Translations under genes and position numbers: made by a program
Source of the DNA: Histomonas meleagridis
Taxonomy: Eukaryota > Parabasalia > Tritrichomonadida > Dientamoebidae
Assembly (NCBI GenBank): GCA_020186115.1
Contig: WSYJ01000186.1
Coordinates: forward strand, 2,773,501 to 2,837,500
Direction of reading: 5' to 3'
Length of the DNA stretch: 64,000 nucleotides
Shown: positions 9,165-19,322 of the stretch, piece by piece
How the letters are laid out: every line of letters starts with the position of its first letter
Position numbering within the stretch: the first letter of the stretch is position 1
The notes under the pieces: generated by a model
What the model was told of the DNA's origin: nothing
Databases searched by the model: none
The model's input: the letters and a program-made list of their open reading frames with translations, nothing else

Positions 9165-9929
9165 ATGAACCAAAAAAAAAGCCAATACGAAGACAAAGTC
9201 AAAAGTCTGAAAAAATTTTTGAAAATAGTATCTGATCCTGCTAAGTGGAAGCCAAATCAAGTTGAGCAAATATTAAAAATATCAATGGAATATTCGAATT
9301 ATTTTCAAAATCCCCAAATATATCAAAGATATCTTCCTACTGTTGCAGAATTTATTCATCCACCTCATTTAGCAAAAGAAATGCAAGATTATTTATTAAT
9401 AATCGCTCTTAATAAGCGCCCACGAAGAGAAACTCTAATTTCTGTATTTAGAAGCTATGTTAAACTTGTACCAGACGGAAGGCTAAAAGCAAAATCCATT
9501 GTTTCTTCCTTTATTCGTGATAATTCAATCTCAAATATCTTAAATTCATACACAAATGAAACATTTCTACCTTACGTGATTTCTTCTCAGATATTAGATG
9601 GTGATGACGTTTCTACAGAAGTAACAGAATCCGAACTAGCAAAAGGTTCAATTCTTGCGTTAGCAAAAAATCCTTCGCTTTTACCAACTGTTCAAAGCCT
9701 GATTTCAAATCACTTTAGCGAGTTGCCTATAGATCATATTGTAATTGCAGCAAATGCATCACAAGATATCATGAAATTTGTTCTATCAAAAATTGTCCCA
9801 ATGATAATAGAAGGCGATCGCTTTGGCTTTGAGATAATTCAGAGACTTTCTGCCACACCAAATGGAAAACCAGCATGTATTGTAGCCAAGGCTCTTAGAG
9901 AGAAACAAAATATTAAATGTTTGTTATAA
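9165..9929 (+). CDS. Helical protein, unknown
   Basis: A 254-residue protein with no recognised motif. It starts with a basic segment (MNQKKSQYEDKVKSLKKFLK) and is then mostly helical, with HEAT-like pairs such as LPYVISSQILDGDD and SILALAKNPSLLPTVQSLI. No signal peptide or membrane segment is seen. The ATG directly abuts the hairpin leader at 9144-9164, with an Inr-like TCACAC just upstream, which argues for a real gene. No function is proposed. Confidence 0.7.
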   Translation: MNQKKSQYEDKVKSLKKFLKIVSDPAKWKPNQVEQILKISMEYSNYFQNPQIYQRYLPTVAEFIHPPHLAKEMQDYLLIIALNKRPRRETLISVFRSYVKLVPDGRLKAKSIVSSFIRDNSISNILNSYTNETFLPYVISSQILDGDDVSTEVTESELAKGSILALAKNPSLLPTVQSLISNHFSELPIDHIVIAANASQDIMKFVLSKIVPMIIEGDRFGFEIIQRLSATPNGKPACIVAKALREKQNIKCLL

Positions 9930-10048
9930 TAGTTTTATTCTTTTTATAATTTTTTATTCGTAGTTACGAATATGAGTCTTGAGACTGTTCACAACTTTGA
10001 AGAAATACGTTAATATACGTTATTGTTGGTTGCTGATCTGTGGAATCT

Positions 10049-10840
10049 ATGAATTGGAGAGCAAACTCTTCAAGATCATATAAAACAACGAGTTCGAGTC
10101 GTAATATAACGCCCCGCCAAATTACGATTCAAACTACAGGGAATTTACGAAACCGTTCAAATAAAAAAAATTCTCAGTTTTCCAATTCAACAGAACAAAC
10201 AACTTTGTGGAATGAGTATGTTCAACTATCACAGGAAATTGCTGAATTGCAATGTGAAATAAAACCATTACGAAAAAAATGTGAACAGATACAAGAAACA
10301 TTATCAAAGAAATCTCGTATAACAAACAAAGAAAAATTCACATCTGCTCAAGTTAATTATCAAAATGAAAGCGAATCATTAGAGCATCAAATTTATTATC
10401 TTGAACAAATTTATTCTCCAAATTCAATTCATATGCTTACAAATGAGGTTCGTGAAGGCGAGAGAGTTGCGCAACTATTAATGACATCATGTCAAGAAAC
10501 ACAAGAAGAAATTGATCAAATTCAATCACAAATTGATTCATATAAATTTTCTTGGAAATACCAAGAAATACAGGAACAAAAGGAGCGAATTTCAAAACTA
10601 AAAGCCAAATTAAAATTAAAAATACAAAAAAACAACAAATTAAAATATGAAGCAGAAATTTACAGCAATGAAGAAGAAAAAAAGGAAAATCCAACAAACG
10701 AAAGTATAATTATCGGAAAACTAAGTCGAAAACTCAACCAATTAAAAATAGCTCATACAGAAAAATGTGAGTTATTGTTGACACTTAGAAACAAGCAAAT
10801 CAAAGAAATCGAAACAATCAAAGAAGCGTTGGAGAGCTAG
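10049..10840 (+). CDS. Coiled-coil protein, unknown
   Basis: The 263-residue protein starts at the ATG at 10049 (MNWRANSSRSYK). The first 50 residues are Ser/Thr/Arg/Asn-rich and probably disordered. Residues about 60-260 form a long coiled coil (LSQEIAELQCEIKPLRKKCE, then EIQEQKERISKLKAKLKLK). No domain beyond the coil is recognised; a cytoskeletal role is possible but unproven. It lies downstream of the unknown helical gene in the same direction, separated by about 120 nt. Confidence 0.7.
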   Translation: MNWRANSSRSYKTTSSSRNITPRQITIQTTGNLRNRSNKKNSQFSNSTEQTTLWNEYVQLSQEIAELQCEIKPLRKKCEQIQETLSKKSRITNKEKFTSAQVNYQNESESLEHQIYYLEQIYSPNSIHMLTNEVREGERVAQLLMTSCQETQEEIDQIQSQIDSYKFSWKYQEIQEQKERISKLKAKLKLKIQKNNKLKYEAEIYSNEEEKKENPTNESIIIGKLSRKLNQLKIAHTEKCELLLTLRNKQIKEIETIKEALES

Positions 10841-10955
10841 AACTGGTTCTCACTAATTATTATTATTAAAATATATGTAAATTTTTTATTAATTTAACAT
10901 GTTAAATTACAAATATTAATGCAATTATTTTGCATGTTTATAGGAAACGTGATTT

Positions 10956-11174
10956 TACAGCGGACTCAAAAACGGTTGAAACGATGGGATTTAAAAACTT
11001 GTGCTTTACAATATGAAGCGGTTTATCATTTGACTTTTTCTATGATATCGTCTAAACAATTCAATATTTGAGAACTGTATTTCCTTGGTTGGAAACACAT
11101 GCTTTTAGTCTTTTTGGCATTGATTTGATTAGACGATTGATAGTTTCTATGGATAAATTGTTCCAAACATCCAT
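10956..11174 (-). pseudogene. Tc1/mariner transposase 3'-end relic
   Basis: From the ATG at 11174 to a TGA at 11061 the minus strand reads MDVWNNLSIETINRLIKSMP followed by KRLKACVSNQGNTVLKY. This matches the C-terminus of Tc1/mariner transposases, where a helix with SMPKRL and a final Gly...Lys-Tyr precede the stop. The catalytic DDE/D core is missing. After the stop, the stretch down to TACAGCGGACTC (TA at 10956) may be the 3' end and terminal inverted repeat at a TA target. No partner repeat is seen upstream, so the copy is truncated and dead. Confidence 0.65.
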
Positions 11175-11575
11175 TTAAAATTTGGGAAATTCTGAAAAAC
11201 TTGATAATAAATTCATTTTTATCCAACTGCTATTGTTAAGATTCTTATACATGTAATAAAAAAAAGATATACATATCCTATAAAAAGGGAACCATCCAAA
11301 CAAACGTACAAATTTTGTTCGTTTTTAACGGTTGAATTTTCACTGTTTTACAACAGAAATGTTATTATTGCTCAAATGATTTGTTTTGTAATTGGAAATA
11401 AATGTTTTGAGATTCATTTAGAATTTTAAAAAGAATTTGAAATTTTTGAAGAGAAGCAAAACAAAAACAAAATTATGAACGCACTTACAAAATTCCTTAA
11501 TATTCGGAAATTTCCTAAAGATATATTTTAATATTGTTCTATGTGTATTATAATAATTTGATATATTAAAATATT

Positions 11576-11680
11576 ATTCGGAAATCATTCAAATCATTTC
11601 GAACAGCAGGAATTATTGCAAGCGAAAATGGAAATAATGGAATTGCTAGATTAATTCAAAATAATAATTGTAAATAAAGA
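11576..11680 (+). pseudogene. Ankyrin-module relic (plus strand)
   Basis: The plus strand reads TAGIIASENGNNGIARLIQ, a clear ankyrin module start. It is preceded by an AT-rich stretch whose ATTCGG begins exactly 27 nt before the Thr codon, as in the interrupted array at 53-55.5 kb. There is no start codon and a stop follows soon, so it is a relic. Confidence 0.55.
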
Positions 11681-12070
11681 AATAATTTATTGGAGGTAAA
11701 TGATAACACACAATATTGAATTTTTAAAAATTGCGAAACAATATCTTAATTTCATCGAATTTTTTTCTCGATTAATATAAGCTAATTATGGAAAAAATTC
11801 ATAACTATAAAAGCTATCATAGTAGTGAATCACGTTTTTAATTACACGCCCCTCCATATTAAAATCTGAATAAAAATATCATCTTTAACTATTTTTTTAA
11901 GTTAAATAAAAATTATGAAAATAACATTTCGTTGGCAATTTTGTCACAATAAATGAAATTGATCAAAATAAGAACATTATTATTGTCTATACTTTATTTT
12001 AATGAATAATTAATTATACAGATGTCAAACAGTTATATAAAATGCTTTCAACATATACATTATTTACATA

Positions 12071-12961
12071 TCAAAAGAAAATGGGTTCTTTCGGTTTCAT
12101 TAATGGGTAATCGCCAAGTTCTGCAAGTATTTCTCTGTTGTTTTTTGTATCCGTTTGGTTATTTCCGCTTATTTCGAATTTAATTGATTCTCTTGACCAC
12201 AAATCGAGCACATGTTCTCCCCATGCATTTAACATATCGATTCTTTTTTGTGCATCAGCGGTATATAAGCCAAAGAATGCTTGTGTTCGTAGTGGCGTAA
12301 AGCCGCATTTAGCAAAACATCGAAATGTTAACGGATACATTAATTCTTCAATCGAAATGTTAAGTGAATCTTTCCCATAATACATCTGCTCTTGACCCAC
12401 AGTAACTATAACCATTGCTTTTTTGCCTGCCATAAACCCTTTGGTATATGATTGACTTTCTGTAAACGCCCATCCTTCACCAAAAACTTTCTCCCAAAAG
12501 CTCATAAGAGCCGCAGATGGTGAAAGCCAATGAAGTGGAGTGAAAAGAAGTAAGTGTGTGCACCATTCAATTCGAGATTGATAACGAAGAATTTCTTCAT
12601 TGTATAATCCGCGCTTTTGATGGTCTTGATATGAAAGATTTGGATCTGGTTCATCAAAATCATCAAGAGTTGGGAGTTGAGTAAAATTGCAATCATAAAG
12701 ATCTGATGTCATGACTTCATGATTATTTAAGCGTAGTGTTTCTATTGTTTTACGATATACTGCATGACAGAAAGAACGGCGGTTTGGTTCAGGATGGGCT
12801 ATTAAACAGAAAACACGCATTGGTGGTGAATTTATTTTAATTGTGATTTTCTTATTGCTTTCTCTTGGCGTTTTTCGAGGTGTCCTTTTGGGTGATCTTG
12901 GGTTTGTTCGAGTAGTTCTTCTTGTTGAATTTTGTGCTGTTGTTCTAGTAGATCTATTCAT
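12071..12961 (-). CDS. Flavodoxin-fold NAD(P)H quinone oxidoreductase with basic N-terminal extension
   Basis: The 296-residue protein has two parts. Residues 1-47 are a very basic, Thr/Arg/Pro-rich extension (MNRSTRTTAQNSTRRTTRTN). From residue 48 on it is a flavodoxin-2/NQO-type fold: MRVFCLIAHPEP, SFCHAVYRKTIETL, LLLFTPLHWLSPSAALMSFWEKVFGEGWAF and MVIVTVGQEQMYYG. Such enzymes use FMN or FAD to reduce quinones, and the P-loop HPEP and the W/F flavin-binding loop are present. The extension is not an obvious hydrogenosomal presequence. The ATG at 12961 is clear. A divergent gene starts 62 nt away. Confidence 0.82.
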   Translation of the reverse strand: MNRSTRTTAQNSTRRTTRTNPRSPKRTPRKTPRESNKKITIKINSPPMRVFCLIAHPEPNRRSFCHAVYRKTIETLRLNNHEVMTSDLYDCNFTQLPTLDDFDEPDPNLSYQDHQKRGLYNEEILRYQSRIEWCTHLLLFTPLHWLSPSAALMSFWEKVFGEGWAFTESQSYTKGFMAGKKAMVIVTVGQEQMYYGKDSLNISIEELMYPLTFRCFAKCGFTPLRTQAFFGLYTADAQKRIDMLNAWGEHVLDLWSRESIKFEISGNNQTDTKNNREILAELGDYPLMKPKEPIFF

Positions 12962-13023
12962 TTAAACAAACGAATTTTGTCACTTTTGTTATAAGCAATA
13001 TTTTAAATACTTTACATTTCCTA

Positions 13024-13848
13024 ATGGCGGCTGTTTGGGAGACGTTAAGCATTTCAAACCAAATGGAAGAATCACAAAAAATTAGTAAATTTGGTCTTTC
13101 ATTATATAAACTGTTAATTAAGGATATGAAGCAGGAACCACGGCCATTCCTTTCATATATTCTTTGCCAAGAAATTGGAATGATAACTATTAAAAATACT
13201 TTCCCAGATAGCTATGCAATCGTTGATTCAGTTGAAGACTTAAGCAAAAATCCAATTCAAGAAGTTGTTGAGAAATGCCACAAAAACGAAAAATATTTGA
13301 AGTTATCAAATGAAAAATTTGATTCAATTGGTGTATATGTTTCACCAACAACTAGAGGAGGTAAATATAACTTTGGAATTTTATTCAGAAATTTAGTTTC
13401 TTTTCTTCCAATTCCATTACCAACAGATGATTTTTCGATCTATTTCATTGATCATTTTAATTCTTTCAGAACTGCAAATAAGAAAGGTTCCCTAGAACTT
13501 CAAGATTCGATTTTGCAACCAGTAAATGATCTTTTTGATAATTTAAAAATAATCGATGAACAATTTCTTCAAACGGTCAAATCCAAATTCCATGAAAACT
13601 CAGAGCAATACATGTTTCTTTCCTTTGACAGAGATTCAACATTTTGTGAGATCATGGCAGGATGTTTTATGAATAATGAATTTGTCGAATTCATTTCTTG
13701 GGATATTGCAACTTTAATTGCTGTCAAATTCCTAAGGCTAAGACAATATGGCCAAGTGTTATTTATTGTGCTTAAGAAGAGCATTCTTACATACACAGAT
13801 AATAAGGATAGTGATGATCAATTTGGAAGTGATGATATTGATTGGTAA
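13024..13848 (+). CDS. Unknown protein with acidic C-terminus
   Basis: A 274-residue protein (MAAVWETLSISNQMEESQ) of mixed alpha/beta character. The middle has GGKYNFGILFRNLVSFLPIP and the end has YGQVLFIVLKKSILTYTDN followed by an acidic DSDDQFGSDDIDW tail. No family is recognised; no signal peptide or membrane span is present. It is divergent from the quinone reductase with a 62-nt gap, so the two may share a promoter region. Confidence 0.75.
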   Translation: MAAVWETLSISNQMEESQKISKFGLSLYKLLIKDMKQEPRPFLSYILCQEIGMITIKNTFPDSYAIVDSVEDLSKNPIQEVVEKCHKNEKYLKLSNEKFDSIGVYVSPTTRGGKYNFGILFRNLVSFLPIPLPTDDFSIYFIDHFNSFRTANKKGSLELQDSILQPVNDLFDNLKIIDEQFLQTVKSKFHENSEQYMFLSFDRDSTFCEIMAGCFMNNEFVEFISWDIATLIAVKFLRLRQYGQVLFIVLKKSILTYTDNKDSDDQFGSDDIDW

Positions 13849-14434
13849 ATAAAAATTATTATTTTTTCGTTATAAGTTTTTTTACTACAAAATGAGATCA
13901 ACACTAAATGTTGTATCCTAATTAAAAGCATTTGATATCATTTAAGGAATTTCTTATTTTCTTTAAATATATTTCTATAATTTGATGATTTTGTATTCTA
14001 TTTGGAAATATTTAAAAAAAGTAAATCCATTAGATTTGGATCAGTCGATAATTCATTCATCTGAATGTTATATAGAAGTATTTTAATTACTCCAAAAACA
14101 AGAAGAAATTGCTGTAAATGCTACAAATATATTTATTTGTTTTATATAATATTTATGTTATAATTTGATTCTTTATATTAGAAAATTATTTTTATTAATA
14201 TCATCATTATAAATGTTTCAAAATCCTTTCATATTTATGCAAATGGAATAAATTTGTTGATAAAACGATCTATAATGTATGTGAATTCTATGATGCGATA
14301 CTTATTTTTGAGTCTAAGAATGGTTAATGAATAAATATTATGAAAATTTTACTTTTTATTTTAAAATAATGTTTCTTTAAATGGAAAAATTATCTCGTTT
14401 TTATGTAAAAATTTTACTAAGTTCATATTGATAT
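13849..14434. other. Intergenic region with a faint ankyrin relic
   Basis: This AT-rich stretch separates convergent genes. The only recognisable content is the degenerate module at 14054-14133; no gene is seen. Confidence 0.5.
14054..14133 (+). pseudogene. Ankyrin-module relic (plus strand)
   Basis: The frame reads SSECYIEVF, a stop, then LLQKQEEIAVNATN, matching SENGHIEVVKLLL and the IDVNAKD end of trichomonad ankyrin repeats. The in-frame stop and lack of flanking repeats mark a relic. Confidence 0.45.
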
Positions 14435-14989
14435 TTATTGAGGAATTATCGTGCCATCGGCTGATGGTGGAATATTGACCAAATCAAAATCAAACATCTC
14501 TACATAATTTTTGTATAGAGATAATGGTTGGTCTTGCGTAAACCTACTAAACTCATCCATTATTGCGCACATGCTCCAGCTTTGAATTCTTCGAAGGCAA
14601 CCAATAATTGTACAAAGATGAAGTGCTGATGTAGATGAAATAAGAAGTGGATAATTAGAACTATCAAGAATGTATTGCAAAGTTATCTTTACCAATTCGT
14701 CTAGCTGAGTCCTCCATTGAAGATTGGACCTGGTCGAATAAATTCCAATTCTTATTGATTTAGCTCCTCTTTCTTGCCAGTAATTCGCGACCCGTTGAGA
14801 CTGAGTATCTTCACTAATAAAAAGAACTGTTTTAAAGTCATATAATGATAAAAAATTCAAATTATTTGGTGAAATTGGCCCACAGCGGGATATAGATTCT
14901 GTTACAATTCCATATCCCTCTGGTGGATCAAGAAACTGAGATTGATTTACGGATCTTACGCCACTTTGATCCACATTTATTCTTTTCAT
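14435..14989 (-). CDS. Siw14/OCA-type tyrosine phosphatase-like protein, catalytic site lost
   Basis: The 184-residue protein follows the atypical dual-specificity phosphatase family (Siw14/OCA, PFA-DSP) in order: PPEGYGIV, NLNFLSLYDFKTVLFI, then GCLRRIQSWSMCAIMDEFSRF and YVEMFDFD. In active members the loop before GCLR is HC-X5-RTG. Here residues 118-127 are SSTSALHLCT, without the nucleophilic Cys-X5-Arg. It should therefore be a pseudophosphatase, as are some yeast Oca proteins, perhaps binding phosphoinositides or partners. The ATG at 14989 is clear, the length is typical and there is no frameshift. Confidence 0.82.
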   Translation of the reverse strand: MKRINVDQSGVRSVNQSQFLDPPEGYGIVTESISRCGPISPNNLNFLSLYDFKTVLFISEDTQSQRVANYWQERGAKSIRIGIYSTRSNLQWRTQLDELVKITLQYILDSSNYPLLISSTSALHLCTIIGCLRRIQSWSMCAIMDEFSRFTQDQPLSLYKNYVEMFDFDLVNIPPSADGTIIPQ

Positions 14990-15625
14990 TTGAAACTAAA
15001 AAAACGAAAAAAAATATTACAACAAAATCTCGAACCTTGGCTGTTTAAATGAGGGTGCCCCAATATTCCCAAATAACTCTGAAGTGAATAAGGGGTGTCT
15101 CGACATTCGGAATCTTATGCACAATTGTGTATGCAAATTTGTACAAATGCTCAACTTCAGTTAAACAAAAAAATGATGCCTTATTTGAAAAAACATTCTA
15201 AATAATCAAATAATAAATGATTTTATTGAATATCTCTAAAGTTTTGTGTTAAAAAAACACTTCATTGAAGAAATATAAGTGTATATAAAACATTAAATTT
15301 CAGTTTCTATATTTCCTCAAAATAAAATTTCCAATTTAATAATTCATTTATGTTGTGAGTGTAACAACATTACAGCGTTCCATTTTTTATGAATAAAAAT
15401 TTCAAATTACATGTAATTTTATTTGTATTATAACATTAGCTTTTGGTCAATGTCTACATTTCGATTATATCTGTCAATTTACATATTTCTATTAAATTTA
15501 TTTTCTTTAAAATCAACTGCAAATGGGTCATCATCAATATCAGCAAAATTCATGGAAAAGTTATTCATTGAAAATGTACTATCATTAGTAATATTTACAT
15601 CATTCATACTGTTTACATCATTTAT
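14990..15625. other. Intergenic region upstream of the pseudophosphatase gene
   Basis: No gene is seen here. It holds one copy of a GC-rich 10-mer (AGGGTGCCCC, 15052-15061) also found, in reverse complement, at 9150 and 50902. The rest is AT-rich. Confidence 0.45.
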
Positions 15626-18542
15626 TTATTTCTTGTGATGAAAATGAATAATCATTACAATAAGAATTATAATAATTATAACTATTACTACACAAACACA
15701 AATAATAATTATAATATTTTGATTATTCATTTGATTGTTATTCGTTTCATTTTGATTTAAAACAGTACAAAAACCTGAACAATATGAAATATATGATGAA
15801 TATTCAATAACTAAATATTCATAATAAATAAATAAAGTTTCAACATAATAATAAGATGAATTAATTATAGAAAGAGAAATAGAATTAGTAAAAATAGATA
15901 TGGAAATAATTGTTTGTGTGTGTAATTGGGTTATAAATATTGTATGAATATATGTCTCATCGACACGTTTTGATTCAGTAAATGTATTACTTTGTGTAAA
16001 TGGATTTGATTTAGTGAATGTATTACTTTGTGTAAATGGATTTGACTTTGTAAATGTATTACTTTGTGAATATGTATTTGATTTTGTAAATGTATTACTT
16101 TGTGAATATGTGTTTGACTTTGTGAATGTATTACTTTGTGAATATGTATTTGATTTAGTAAATGTATTACTTTTTGTAAATGTATTTGAATCTGTGAATG
16201 TATGTGTTGGCCACGGATATAAATCACATTCGTCAATTGATGATCCTTTGGATACATTTAGTGATCCAAATGTTGTTCCCTGATATAAATCGGATGTCAT
16301 AACATATTGTGCTGGTACATTTGTAAAAACATTTGAATATAAATTATTTGGAACTTCATTACCAGTAAAATATATACAATTAAGATTACTACCATCTTGA
16401 AATGCATAACTATAAATTGCATTCACACTTTCACCAATAATAACTGTGTTTAGATTTGTACATGAACGAAATGCGTATGTTGAAATTAATGTAACTGAAT
16501 TTGGAATTATAATATTTGTTAATGATGAACAATAATAAAATGCAGAGCTTCCAATTGATGTAACCAAATTTGGTATTACGATATTTGCTAATGATGAACA
16601 ATAATAAAATGCATTGTTTCCAATTGATGTAACTGAACTTAGTATATTATAGGTTTCACTTGCTAATCCGACTGGATAACAAATGATTGATGTAAAATCT
16701 TTGTTATAAAGAATACCATTATTATCAGAATAATAATTATTTTCTTTAGATACATTAATGTATAGAAGATTTGAACACGATGCAAAAGTAAGCGATGTAA
16801 CAGATGATACAGACTTTGGAATTGTAATGTTTTTAATTGAAGTACATCCATTAAATAAATAGTTTCCAAGTGTTTCAACATTTTCTCCGATGATAACTGT
16901 TTTCAAATTGGTACAAGATTTAAATGCATAACTTTGTATGGAATATACTGAATTCGGAATTACAATATTTGTTAATGATGAGCAGGATTGAAATGTATAA
17001 CTTCCGATTGTTTGTACATTATTTCCAATAGTAATAGTTTCTAATTTAGAACAACTATAGAATGAATAACTATTAATTGTTAGAACTGAATTCGGAATTA
17101 CAATATTTGGCATTATGCATTTATAAAATGAATAAGTACCAATTGTTACTAAACTTTCACCTAAAGTTATTGTTTCTAAATTATAGCAATTATAAAATGA
17201 ATATGAACCAATTGTCAAAACATTATCACCCATAGTAAGCGTTTCTGCTTTATAACAGTAATAAAATGCATAATTACCAATTGAAATTACTGAATCTGGA
17301 ATTACTATACTTGTTAGTCCATAACAGTAATACAATGCATAATTACCAATTGAAACTACTGAATCTGGTATCACAACTTACTTGTTAAAGTATAAACATG
17401 ATAAAAAGAATATCCTCCAATTAATGTAACTGTGTTCGGTATTTCAAATGTTTTGGAAGTTAATTTTCGTGGATAACATATAATTGTAGTAAAATTTGTA
17501 TTATATAGAATGCCATCACTAACAGCATAATAAATGTTTTCATCAGATACTTCAATTGTTTGAAGATTTATGCAGTATGCCAAACAACCTTCACAATTTT
17601 TGTTAATCCACAATCTTCGAACGCATAATTTCCGATTGTATTTACATTATTTCCTAAAATAATTGATGTTAATGAAGAACAAGAAAATGCATAATTTTCA
17701 ATTGATACAACAGAATTTGGAATTGTGATATTTAGAAAAGAACATTCGCTTTATCCATAACTTTTGATTGTTATTATATTTTCCCCTAAATCGATCGTTT
17801 CTAAACCATAACAGCTACAAAATGTATAGTTTTCAATTACTTTAACTGAATTTGGTATTACAACATTTTTTAATGATGCACAATCATAAAATGCATAAAT
17901 TCCAATTAGTGTAACTGTATTTGGAATTGAAATAGATGTTAAAGTTGAGCATGAATAAAATGAATATTTTCCTATTGTTGTAACTGTACTTGGAATTTCA
18001 AATGTTGTGATGATTATCCCCCCTGGATAACAAATTATTAATGTACAATCTTTATTATATAGAACCCCATTATTTCCACAAAAATTATTGTTTTCATTAG
18101 ATACATTAATAAATTGAAGCTTTCTACAATATCCAAATATTTCATCGCCAAATGAACTAACAGATTTTGGAATGAAAATGTTTGTTATTGGCGTTAAATA
18201 AAATGCGTAACTTTCAATTATTTCCACATTATCCCCAATGTTAATTTCTTTTAATCGTGAGCAATAATAAAATGCATAACTTCCAATTGAAGTAACAGAG
18301 TTGCCAATATCGAGTGAAGTTAATATAGACCATTGATAGAAAGCTCTATTTCCAATTTCACTAATTTCACCACCTATTGTAAGATGAAGTGTTGTGCTTT
18401 TATATGTGTCTCTTTCATTATATTCTTTAAGTGTAGAGACAGAAAGAGTATGAGTTGATACAGTATATGTTTCAAAGGAATATGAGAAAAATAAAGATAA
18501 ACAACAAAGGAATAATGTTATATGGCATAAATTTTTTTGCAA
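15626..18542 (-). pseudogene. BspA-like leucine-rich surface protein gene, broken
   Basis: Three frames together encode a BspA/LRR_5 protein. 17751-18542 holds a signal-peptide-like ITLFLCCLSLFFSYSF and the first repeats. An in-frame TAA at the end of that stretch is followed by more repeats in the same frame. 17371-17613 and 15626-17374 continue in two other frames. Repeats follow the pattern SITIPNSVTSIGNYAFYYCS. The C-terminal part has a 12-residue Ser/Asn/Thr tandem repeat (SNTFTKSNTYSQ), a strong membrane span (IIIIICVCVVIVIIII) and a short basic tail HFHHKK. The frame opens at TTG, not ATG. One stop plus two frameshifts make it a pseudogene, unless they are assembly errors. Confidence 0.8.
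15950..16200 (-). repeat. Ser/Asn/Thr stalk repeat of the broken BspA gene
   Basis: Tandem copies of a unit of about 36 nt encode alternating SNTFTK and SNTYSQ or SNPFTQ blocks just outside the membrane span, forming a probable glycosylatable stalk. Confidence 0.7.
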
Positions 18543-19262
18543 TGAAATATGTGTGAAAAAAACTTTTTTATTTTTATGAATAGCTCTACAAAGAGCATCA
18601 GAGGTAAGATAATTTGTGATATAATGTTAAGTTTTTCTGTTTGATTTATATTTATATAAGATTTAAATCTTAAATTAAATTTAAACATTCGCTGAAAAAA
18701 TGAATTTATTGACATTGGTTTCCTTGGTAAGTATTGCACGATAGATAATAAATGGTTGTTCACTATAAATTCAACAAAAGCTTCATTTCAAGTATTTAAA
18801 CGTGTTTTTTTGTTTCAAAAATCAAAAGCGATCAGATAATTGTGAAGAAAGTTAAACCGTAATAATCGGTAAGAAAAACTGAGTTTTTATTTCCTTGGTT
18901 CGTAGGAGATGATCAAAAAACCCCAAAAAAGCATTTTAGTGTTAATTTATTGAAAAAGTGTAACTTGTATATGTTTAAATATTGGCTGTGTGATAACAAA
19001 ATTTTGATATCATTTAAAACAGTTCAAGCATACCACTTTTACGTTTGAAAAAAGTAAAACATGAATTTTGAAATATATGTTTTAGATTTCTCATAACCAG
19101 GACCAAATTACTAAATAAATAGTGTTGATGGCATGCATAGAATATGAATAAAAATAATGGGCAAATGATAATCAACTAGTCAAAATCGAAAAGTTCAATA
19201 CCAATAGAATTTTGATTGGTTTATAGATGATTTTTTAAAAGGTTATTTGGCCAATATGCCAC

Positions 19263-19272
19263 TTTAAACGGC
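19263..19272 (+). promoter_or_regulatory. TTTAAACGGC motif upstream of the CEP164-like gene
   Basis: It is identical over ten bases to the motif before PRMT5 (4465-4474) and lies about 50 nt before the ATG. It is read as a Myb-type core element by inference. Confidence 0.45.
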
Positions 19273-19311
19273 GTCGGCAGTTATTTCCTGCTTATTAATA
19301 AACGTACAGCA

Positions 19312-19317
19312 TCATCT
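19312..19317 (+). promoter_or_regulatory. Inr-like initiator of the CEP164-like gene
   Basis: TCATCT lies six nt upstream of the ATG and fits the trichomonad initiator; the leader would be under ten bases. Confidence 0.55.
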
Positions 19318-19322
19318 AACGA

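Larger units (their letters stand above)
10841..12070. other. Gene-poor 1.2 kb with transposon and ankyrin relics
   Basis: This region contains the Tc1/mariner fragment (10956-11174) and a plus-strand ankyrin module relic (11576-11680). The rest is AT-rich with no coding frame that I trust, and it looks like a dumping ground of decayed insertions. Confidence 0.6.
18543..19322. other. Intergenic region between divergent genes
   Basis: About 780 nt lie between the broken BspA gene and the CEP164-like gene. Besides the promoter motifs near 19263 and 19312 I see only AT-rich sequence. Confidence 0.45.

Noticed and set aside
10958-11345. A pair of terminal inverted repeats around the mariner relic
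   Set aside because: The similar AACGGTTGAA strings at about 10971 and 11330 are in the same orientation and do not pair as inverted ends.
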